In this document: positions 55,934 through 64,000 of the stretch, piece by piece
Layout: the number at the start of each line of letters is the position of its first letter
Position numbering within the stretch: position 1 is the stretch's first letter
DNA from: Plectosphaerella cucumerina
Taxonomy: Eukaryota > Ascomycota > Sordariomycetes > Glomerellales > Plectosphaerellaceae
Reading direction: 5' to 3'
Assembly (NCBI GenBank): GCA_020746995.1
Contig: JAGPXD010000003.1
Coordinates: 620,001 to 684,000 of the forward strand
Length of the DNA: 64,000 nucleotides
The notes under the pieces: model-generated
Told to the model about the DNA's origin: nothing
The model's database searches: none
Seen by the model: only the letters and a program-made list of their open reading frames with translations
Made by a program: the position numbers and the translations under genes

Positions 55934-57756
55934 TCAAGAAGTGTATCTTGCACAGAAGTGTCGCAACTCTTTGCCTTTCCAGAATAGGAGCACTCCAAGA
56001 ACACCAACAACAGCACTCACACCGGCGTAGATGCCAAAGGTAGCCACGGGCCCAATGTTGCTGAGATAGTCCGATGTGTGGAAGCTGATACCGAACCCAA
56101 CAAGACCCCTCGTCACCGGCAGCACGACGAGCAAAGCGCCCGCGTCCTTTGGATGCGAATCGATGACGTACGTAGTGCCCGCCGTCGAGGCCGACAGCAG
56201 GATGAACAGGTAGGCGTTGACGGTAAGAACGATGGCGAACCAGTGGAAGCGACCTGGCTCGGCGATGGCGTAGCCGTAGATGACGGTCAGCACAATGGCC
56301 GCGACGAGGGGCAGGATCATGGTGACAAGACGATACTCGGGCTCGTGGACGCCCTTTCTCCGGCGCGCGACGAAGCGGATGATCCAGTCGCCCATGCTTC
56401 CAATGAGCGGTAGCGAGATGGCGGCCACGGCGATCTGGCCGAGCTGGATTAGGCTCACGGTCGCATTCGGCCAGTTGTACGGAGGCTTCGTGAGGACGGT
56501 GGCGTAAGTCATCATGATGGACACGTCGATGCCCTGGAAGATGCCATTGTTGATGGCGACCCAAAGGACGTGAGGGAAGAGGAAGACGATACCGATCTGT
56601 CGGAGGCAGCGCACGCACTCGCTGAACCGCACCTTGTGCGTCAGGATTCGGAGGTCTGACTTCCAAGTGCGAGGCTGGAAAGTGTCCAGGTCCAGGGGTC
56701 GCCCATCGGCTGTTGTCAGGCACTGCGATGTCGAAGATGTACGGTTGAGCTCTTCGGTCGCGGCATCTGGGAGGTGGTAGGGCTTGGTGCCCGCGTCGCG
56801 TGTCTGCGAGGACAGATCCATAGGCGCATTTCCCATGAAAGCTTCGATGGGACGTTCGTAGAAGGTCTCGGGCACGAAGATGAAGGTGAGCACCATGGAG
56901 AGGCAGCTGAGAGCACCGAAAAGCCAATAGGCAGAGCGCCAGCCCCTGGCGTCAGCCATGTACGACGCGGCGATGACCAGGGAAGAGTTGAAAGCGATCT
57001 CGGCGGATGAGTAGCACTGGATGACCCTGGCGCGCTGATGGAGGAAGAAGACGTCCTAAAACGGGGTTAGCTGTCTCGCTTGTCAGTGAAGGATGAACCA
57101 AGGAAGCTGACCTGGATGATGAGGAGGACAAGAGCTTGGCACTGGGCTGCTGAGAATGCAGCAATCATCCTTCCCGTCAAATGGCTGTGATATCCGGTGT
57201 TGGTAGCGCAGATGACACATGACACAAACAACATGACGGTGGAGATGAGAATGACCGGACGGCGGCCGATGGACACAGCCAGCGGCATGGAGACGATGTT
57301 ACCGATGCCTAGGAAGAGACCGGGGTAGGTGAAGAGGTTCGATATCTGCTGGGGACTGACGCCTGATGCAATGTAGTCTTCTTGCATGTAGACGATCAAG
57401 GCTCCGAGGGAGCTGACGAGGGCCAACCCAGAGACGGCATCTACATGTGGTGAGCGTGGGAGAATCAGGGGTGACAGAGCCGGGGGCCAGAACTTACATG
57501 TCGTCAAGATGAGGACGATGAACACTTTTCTCCACCACGGCAGGTTCAAGGGATCTGGGGAAAGTCAGCATATCCCCGAAAAGAGGTGATATCGTGGCGA
57601 GCTCTTACCTTGAGGATCGACCGACGGGGTCGGGATGAGAACCACGACCCCGTCGACGGTCAAAGTCGCCGTGCCATCAAAAAGGGCCTCGCTGCCTTCC
57701 CTGACGGCAACAACGGGTGAGGCATTCCCCTTGTCGTATTCCGAAGAGTCAGTCAT
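55934..57756 (-). CDS. MFS permease of the DAL5/anion:cation symporter family, copy 3
   Basis: Four exons (57756-57609, 57554-57498, 57440-57112, 57055-55934; introns 54-57 nt) give 551 residues. The N-terminus ends in PSVDPQ-DPLNLPWWRK, the same lead-in as copy 1 at 16751-18758, which it resembles closely. The MFS A-loop is in MPLAVSIGRRPV. The central loop has DLDTFQPRTWKSDLRIL. The second half has IRFVARRRKGVHEPEYRL, nearly the same as copy 1, so both belong to one subfamily. It is a proton-coupled importer of an unknown organic anion or vitamin. It is divergent from the DHA1-type transporter at 58650. Confidence 0.9.
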
Positions 57757-58649
57757 GACAACAATCGAGCCTTGACGAGTCGAGCAAACTTGTCGAATGC
57801 TTGGTGCAGGAAACACTGGAGACGATCGAGTGAAATAGCACGAAACGAGCAAAGCCCTGGCCGAAACAAATGGCAACCCAACGCAGCACCGCCGTCCCTA
57901 TTTAACTCCCCACTTCCTCCTCTGATCATCCCACGAAGCCGTCACCTCAACTACTACCGTACCATCACACAGGACGGATCATCATCGCCGCAGAGTCATG
58001 GACCGCCACTCGAGGCGCCTGATCCGTCCGATATCAGACCGCCCGCGGCAAGAGCCGAGCTACCCTGTAACCCCAAGACTGTTGCCTGCCCGCCGGTCTT
58101 GCCATCGACCGCCCCCGAGTGGCACAGTCGCGTCTCAACAGGCCCCGGCTTGCAACGTCCTGGTGAACTTTATTTGCGTAGCGTCGTCTAGAATGTCATG
58201 CAACCCTTCCCCTCGCCAGCGGAAGCTCCAGTGGAGTCAGGGATCCCCGGAGCGGAAGTTGGGGTAGGGTGAGACTCGGCAGCTTTCGTGATAGGGGTCG
58301 ACGGCCCCCCTGAGTCGTGCGCATGACCCTGAAGTTACAGAAGTGCTGTTGACGCGTCGTCTTCGCTCTATTGTAGATTGCTGCTGGAGTAAGATTGCTT
58401 CCGAACGGTATAGCTACGAGATGTATAAGATGCGGGAGTGTCCGTCTTGCCCCTTGAGCTAGAGGTGGTGTTCTCGTCGTCCTGATTCCATTCCAGCTTT
58501 CTCGACATCGATTCCCGATCTTCCCGGACACTCCTCGAGCTCGGTTCTTTGACCACGTCTTTGCCCGCTAAACCATCCCGTCGCACTGTCGGACGAGTCT
58601 GGGCTTTCCCCTCAGCTGCCCTCCGCGCACCGCCTAACCGAGGCTACTA
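57757..58649. promoter_or_regulatory. Divergent promoter of two MFS genes
   Basis: 893 bp between divergent starts. No coding sequence or specific site is recognised. Confidence 0.45.
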
Positions 58650-60608
58650 ATGGAGCTGGCATCGATGCCAAATGGCGCGACTCAATCTGCGCTACCGTCA
58701 CCGACATTTCGGCGGCATCGGCCCCTGATCAGCGACGCTTCCCGCGCGACGGGGGAACGAGCTGAAGACGCCACCGCCTCGGCCGACATCCTTGACGATG
58801 ACCCGGAAGAAGACGACGACCATCACTACGCAACCGCGGACCTCGACCCCAAGAGATGGGCTGACCGCCGCAAATGGCGGCAGGTCATTGCTGTGTCTCT
58901 GCTCGCCCTTGCCACGTAGGTTTCATCCATCCCACGCTGCACCTTGCGGCCCCTGCCACCAAAAGCCATAGCCATCACCGCATGGCCACGTGTCTGCTGT
59001 CAACAAAGAAGATGGCAAGCGGCAACAATTCTTCCCCAAGTCCCCCACGCGCTAAAGAGCGACCTTGGCGCGGGATGGGTGTTACCGTGTTACCCTTTTC
59101 CATACCCAGGCACCCGTGGCACATCTCGGTCATCTCGTTCCCGGATATCGCGCTTACACCCACCTCTTAGACCCCTCGCGTCAGCGGTGTACACGCCCGC
59201 CCTTGAGCAAGTATCGCATGATCTGGCTGTCACTCGCCCTTCTCTCCTCCATCTGTCCGTATCAGCCTACATCTTTGGCTTCGCGGCTGGACCCCTGCTG
59301 GTATGGCCCTTGAGCGGGCGCATCGGCAGGCTGCCGATTTTCCGCACCGGCAGTGCGTGCCTCGCGCTGCTGAACCTGTTATGCGCCTTCGCTGGGTCTA
59401 TCTACGTCTTGATCATTCTTCGCTTCCTGGCTGGCATCGCCGGATCTACCCCGATGGCCCTCGGGCCCGCCACCATCGTGGACCTCTTTCAGAAGGAGGA
59501 GCGAAGTAAGGCGCTTGCACTGATGGCAATTGGCGGCGTATGCGGCCCGATTCTTGGCCCAAGCCTGGGCGGATTGGTTGCACAGTCCGTAGGTTGGCGA
59601 GGCTGCTTCATCATGCTTGCATGTGTGGTGAGTCAAATTCCGTCTTGATCTTCGCTCCGCGCGGGTTCTTGAAAGGCTGTCGATCTCGACTTGGCTCCCA
59701 TCTTCATCTCATTAGCTGACTTGTCAGAACTCCGCCAATGCCATCTTGACTCTTGTCTGGATGCGCGAGACATCCCTGGAGGCAATTCGCGAGCGCCGCG
59801 GCCTGTCATCACGCGATATTGAAGGCTCAACTTTGCTTCAGAAGAACGAGACCTCCGTCTTCGTCGAAGAAATACCGCAAACTCTATGGCAGACCGTCAC
59901 AAAGACCTTGACGACATTTCCTCGAATGGACATCCTCGCCGCCACGGTTATTGGCAGCTACTTCTACTGCATCCAAGTCTGGCTCTACATCGACATTCCT
60001 CTGACCTATAAGGCAACATACGGCTTCTCCATCCGCAGCGCCGGGGGGATCTTCATTGCCCTGGGCTTCGGCATGGTAGCGGGGCTGTTGACTTTCGGTT
60101 TGTTCAGCGACAAGATTATGAAAAGCTTGGCTGGAGGGCAAGACCGGCTGCCAGAACACCGCCTGCCCCTCCTCGGCGGCTCGATTCTGCTTTTCACCCT
60201 GGGTATGGCCATTTACACCCTGGGCACAAAGATGGCCTTCATGTGGCTTATCCCTGCCTTCGGAAACACCATCATGGGGGCGGGCCTCTTCTGCATTACG
60301 GTCAGTGATCTACCAGAACTCTTCTGAACCATCGAGCTATGCTAACACACCCGAATGTTCAGATGTCCATCAGTGCGTTCGTCCTGGACGCAAGCCCACA
60401 AAATGCAGTGGCCTTCGCAGCGGTGCTATCAGTCGCCCGCTTCTCCTCTGGGGCACTCTTCCCCGTCCTGGCACAGAAAGTAGAGACCATCTTCAGTGCC
60501 GAGGCTCTCAAGTGGGCTTTTGCAACACTCAGTGCTGCAAAGATGATTGGTGTCCTAGCTTGGGCACGACCCTTCCTCGTTCGACCGCGCCAGAGTACTC
60601 TGCCTTGA
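58650..60608 (+). CDS. MFS drug:H+ antiporter (DHA1-type)
   Basis: Four exons: 58650-58915, 59171-59627, 59728-60300 and 60363-60608. The introns are 255, 100 and 62 nt, and the phases close to 513 residues. The N-terminal 75 residues are hydrophilic and acidic (ILDDDPEEDDD). Joining exons 1 and 2 restores LLALATPLASAVYTPAL, the helix-1 motif of this family. The A-loop is WPLSGRIGRLPIF. Motif C in helix 5 reads GGVCGPILGPSLGG, the antiporter signature. The first intron is far longer than others in the window but has no competing exon. DHA1 proteins export drugs, polyamines or metabolites. It may be an exporter partner of the divergent importer, but there is no proof. Confidence 0.86.
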
Positions 60609-60842
60609 CATGGCCGGCGTTAGTCTCCTGTATCATGATTAGACACATGGTAAGCACAGAGCTTACCTACCTACCTGGAGCATCCATCGGGCTGCAACTT
60701 TGCAACATAGAGCCCAAAAAAGAGCAAATTCTTAGACCATACAACAAGCAAGACTATCAACCCACCCCCTCAAGACATCCTTCTCTTTCGACGGCAAACT
60801 CTCTCAACTACGGCACCGCGGTCACTGAGTTTCGTCTTCTAA

Positions 60843-60914
60843 AGCAAGATGGCGCAGCGGAAGCGCGCCGGGCTCATAACCCGGAGGACGGCGGATCGAA
60901 ACCGCCTCTTGCTA
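60843..60914 (+). tRNA. Initiator tRNA-Met (CAT), copy 1
   Basis: 72 nt. The acceptor AGCAAGA pairs with TCTTGCT. The anticodon loop is CTCATAA with GC-rich stem GCCGGG/CCCGG(A). The T-loop reads ATCGAAA, with A54 and A60 in place of T54, the hallmark of eukaryotic initiator tRNA. The D-arm GGCGCAGCGGAAGCGCGC is also typical. A T5 run follows near 60926. Confidence 0.95.
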
Positions 60915-61088
60915 TGACTTCCATTTTTGTCCTTCGCCCCGCTGCATATGACTCACACGTCGACCCTTGAGTTAGTGGAGAAACCACATCCTGCTGGGTA
61001 TCAAATTTCAGTGCCTTTTTGGCCTCAGTCCCCCATAATGCAGTGGACCTCATGATCCAAAGATTCTCTCTCCATTTCATCGACACAA

Positions 61089-61160
61089 AGCAAGATGGCG
61101 CAGCGGAAGCGCGCCGGGCTCATAACCCGGAGGACGGCGGATCGAAACCGCCTCTTGCTA
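61089..61160 (+). tRNA. Initiator tRNA-Met (CAT), copy 2
   Basis: Identical in all 72 positions to the copy 246 bp upstream, in the same orientation. Flanks differ except for AA before the 5' end. A T-rich terminator (TTTT, then TTTTT) follows. Confidence 0.95.
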
Positions 61161-61552
61161 GATGATTTCCTTTTGTCTTTTTGTTCACGTCTGGTGTCAA
61201 TCTTTACCTCACCTCAAATCTTTTGTGCCAAGCAAGCGCTGTTCAGAAACTCGGATTGAACACCTCGGCCCAAAGAAAACCCCGTTTTCCACACACTTCA
61301 ATTCAAGATAACTTAGCGAAGACAATCTCAGAGCTCGAACGGGTCGAGGTAAGTACCATTTGGTTGTATTTTATGTACTAGAGTCAACGTCTTCGATGAC
61401 TTCTCTCCGCTATGCACCACAACTCCCACACAGGGTTCATCACTCCAAACCAACACGCCAAACACCACGCTTCGCCACTAACATCATCGCTCACAACGCT
61501 CGTCATCAATCGTCTACAGCATAACACCAAGCCTCATGAGACCTTCAACCGT
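61161..61552. other. Short spacer
   Basis: About 390 bases between the tRNA and the 3' end of the protease. No gene. Confidence 0.5.
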
Positions 61553-62492
61553 CTAAGCGCGGTAGGTGTTCCAGAAGCTGAACATGCGGGCCTTCTGAAG
61601 GGGAGTGAACTCCTCGTAGCAAGCACTAGAGAGTCTCATTAGTCTGGTTCTTTGGACCACCACTCTCATCTCATCGTCCACTTACTCGTCGGAGTAGTCC
61701 ATGTAGTTGTGGATAGGGTCCAGGCCGGCCTGCGAGGGGCAAGAGTCGCGACCAATGGGGCAGCCGGACGAGAAGCTGGCCTGAGCAGGGGTATCAGAGA
61801 TGAAGTCGCCGTTGCCGGTGCAGCCGCCCTGGAAGGTGTGGTAGAGACCGAGCCAGTGGCCGACCTCGTGGGTACCGGTCTTTCCGAGATTGAAGCCGGT
61901 CTGCGAGCCGCCGGGCACGGTGGTCGACTTGATGGAGACACCGTCGCGGTAGTAGGCGGAGCTTCCGGTGGTGACGGACGTGGGGAAGTAGGCGTATCCC
62001 AGAGCGTTCTGGCTGAGGCGCGGCTGCAGGTAGATGTTGAGGTTGCGGTAGGTTCCCTTGCGCAGAGCGGTCTTCATGGCCAGCTCGTTGCTATCCTGGG
62101 CCCAGCCCGAGTTAACGGTGCGGTCGGTGCCCAGGAAGTTGAAGGCAATGTCGTGGGGCGCGAAATCGGCGTTGAGAACAGCCAGCTGGTTGGCGATCTG
62201 GGTGTCCTATTCGAGGGTTAGTTACTAAGAACCTTAACCTTGGTATCAAGGCAGAACTCACGGTGACCCAGCCGCCGGCAGCGGTCTGAGCGGAAGCCAC
62301 AACGTGGAAGTAGACGCCGACGTTGATGGTAGCACGCTCGGTGAGGTTGAAGTCCTGGCGAGCCTCCTGCGCGGCGAGGACCTTGGACATGCCAATGTGC
62401 TCCGCGTCGGGTTCGGCGGTTCCGCAGCCGAACCTCTGGGCAGAGGCGCCCAGGGCGAGGAGGACGGAGACGAGGATAGGCTGAGCGAACAT
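61553..62492 (-). CDS. Secreted M43B (pappalysin-like) zinc metalloprotease
   Basis: Three exons (62492-62262, 62206-61686, 61625-61553; introns 55 and 60 nt) give 274 residues. The last exon encodes only ACYEEFTPLQKARMF and a few more residues, and is needed to complete the family's C-terminus. A signal peptide (MFAQPILVSVLLALGASA) is present. The zinc site HEVGHWLGLYH lies at 190-200 (His190, Glu191, His194, His200), and the Met-turn NYMDYSD places Met246. Four paired Cys surround CTGNGDFISDTP and CPIGRDSC. The family cleaves extracellular proteins. Fungal relatives include the Mep1-type proteases, which can modify surface antigens or host proteins. Its role here is likely nutrition or host interaction. 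Confidence 0.94.
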
Positions 62493-63939
62493 GATGCCAG
62501 AGGAACTGTCAAGGAGGATTCAGGGGCTGTGGATAAAGATCGTGAGGTGGTGAGAAGACGTTGTCCAACAACCTGCCGACGGCCCCTTTATACCCACGCT
62601 GTTCTTGGCATCGCCATGTTGTATGAACCTCTCGAAATGCTCTCATCGTACCAAGAATTCTCTTTTCGGTAGGTGGTTAACGGATCACCATCAATACCAC
62701 CCTGTTCTGTATACCACCCCTCTTATCTGCCCTGGTGACATCCTCGACACCCACCAGCCCACCATCTGGAGCCGCTCGGCACAATGTGCCGCTCTCCCAC
62801 ATTCCGCAATCGTTCAAGCTTCCACCAAGCTTCACATGCAGGCCAGGGACAACCACCGATGACCGATGTAGCCGGCGGGCCCCCTTGCCCACTGCCGCCG
62901 GCACTGCGCATCCCGTCCCCTGCTAGTCGCGGCCGGGACCCCAGAGATGGCTTTCTCCCGGTGCCAATCAGGGTCCATGCCCCCGACGGCACTCTTGGCT
63001 GCCGTGCAGGGCCCATCTGGACCGCCAGCCTGACTCAACAACAGGCCTCTGGCTTCCCAACCTTGAACCCACACGCCCAATCCTCCCCTTTCGACCGCGG
63101 CAGCTGCCTCAATCAGCGCGCATGCAACGACATGATGCTCCGTCTACCACATGCCTAATTCGGGGCCACCACCCGTCTCCTGAGCGGTTTTCTGCCATCA
63201 GGTCGTTGTGGTGGCTGAATTGCCGCCGCCATCGGGGGCGAATGGCGCTGGTGTGGGGGTTTCGCCACGCAGATCCTCGAGATTGTTCCGCGGTCCGCCG
63301 ATGCAACCTGCCGCGTCTCGACCGTGCTCTCTCGAGGCTTGACGCCATGCTGACAGTCAAGCAGTTGCTCCTGAACGAATCACAACCTGAAAAAGGAGGA
63401 GATGCGCTCTGGACCTCTGTGTGGTCGAGAGCAAAGGCCGGGTTCCCCGGCAGTCGCCCCTTATCCGATCGCGTGCTCTCTTGACCTTCCCCATAGAGCC
63501 GCCAAGGGGATTGGCATCAGTGTGGCTGGCCGAATACCACCTTAGCCCAGCCAACGAGCAGCTGGAGTTGACTGGCGGCTTCCACGAGCCCAATCACCAG
63601 ATGCCTTGGTTGCGGAGTTGTCAAGTCCTTGCGCTGACCGCCTGAGACATTGCTTTTGCAGGAACAGGACGACCAAGCCAAAGCCTGAGTTCATGGAGGG
63701 GTTGTCCGCCTGAGGTGGGGAACAGTCTTCAAGCCATTGCGGCTGGCGTTCAGCTCACGTATTTCTCCGTAGCGGCATATCTGATAAGGACAGGCACAAT
63801 CACTGCTTCATTACAAGTAACAAAAATGGAGAGCTACCTTATCTTAGAATAAACAGCAGAGCAGACTCAATCTTAGATTGATCCGCTTGTGTGTGGTGGG
63901 AAAGCACGTTCAGCCTGGTCAATTGACAAAAATGGAATA
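62493..63939. other. Intergenic
   Basis: About 1.4 kb with the protease promoter. Open frames of up to 124 codons overlap on both strands and show no domain. A T-run (on the minus strand) near 63926-63930 would terminate the tRNA at 63940. Confidence 0.45.
62587..62592 (-). promoter_or_regulatory. Probable TATA box of the metalloprotease
   Basis: TATAAA on the minus strand, about 95 nt upstream of the start at 62492. Confidence 0.5.
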
Positions 63940-64000
63940 CTCCCCGAGACAGGATCGAACTGTCGATCTCCCGATATGCTGACGCTTTAAAAGCGCTAAC
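63940..64000 (-). tRNA. tRNA-Leu (TAA), 5' part beyond window
   Basis: Minus strand, truncated at the window edge inside or just after the D-arm. The anticodon loop reads TTTTAAA with stem GCGC/GCGT, so the anticodon is TAA. A long variable arm of about 15 nt (class II) fits Leu and argues against Lys(TTT). The T-arm GACAG-TTCGATC-CTGTC is perfect, followed by the 3' acceptor half TCGGGGA. A small intron cannot be excluded because the 5' part is missing. Confidence 0.65.

Noticed and set aside
1..64000. CRISPR arrays, transposons or rRNA
   Set aside because: No regularly spaced repeats, transposase or reverse-transcriptase motifs, or rRNA-like sequence were seen; the only tandem repeats are LysM units within one gene.

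Overview
The window looks like nuclear DNA from a filamentous ascomycete (Pezizomycotina, most likely a Sordariomycete). Most protein genes are split by short GT-AG introns of about 45-62 nt with CTGAC/CTAAC-type branch sites. Coding sequence prefers G/C at third positions. The gene families are typical of this group: HET, LysM effector, killer-toxin-like GH18 chitinase, CFEM-GPCR, DUF2985, Zn2Cys6 regulator and M43B protease. Eukaryotic initiator tRNAs are present. I cannot name the species from sequence alone. I found 24 protein-coding genes and four tRNA genes. I recognised no transposon, CRISPR array or rRNA. For split genes the coordinates span all exons, and the introns I deduced are listed in each entry.

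Region 0.4-15.3 kb. A HET-domain gene is followed by a chitin-focused secretory block: a five-LysM secreted protein, a divergently transcribed 1385-residue killer-toxin-like chitinase (LysM, chitin-binding, GH18, then a long C-terminal extension with hydrophobic helices), and downstream an unrecognised 262-residue secreted protein. By analogy with yeast killer systems this trio is the best candidate for an undescribed antagonism module. A cupin protein and an LtrA-family membrane protein follow.

Region 16.7-35.5 kb. A DAL5-type permease and a CFEM-GPCR precede a secreted BBE-type FAD oxidoreductase. Next are an uncharacterised 758-residue helical protein, an MFSD1-like transporter convergent with an acetyltransferase-family enzyme, and a fungal-TF-domain protein without a visible zinc cluster.

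Region 36-45.5 kb. An HpcH/HpaI aldolase, a DAL5-type permease, a D-2-hydroxyacid dehydrogenase (divergent from the permease), a seven-exon Zn2Cys6 regulator and a short-chain dehydrogenase lie side by side. This fits a small regulated cluster for uptake and breakdown of an organic or sugar acid; the substrate is unknown.

Region 46-64 kb. This part is more housekeeping-like: a DUF2985 membrane protein, an alpha/beta-hydrolase-like protein, a Nha1-type Na+/H+ antiporter, an intron-containing tRNA-Tyr, a divergent pair of MFS transporters, two identical initiator tRNA-Met genes, a secreted M43B metalloprotease, and a tRNA-Leu cut by the window edge.
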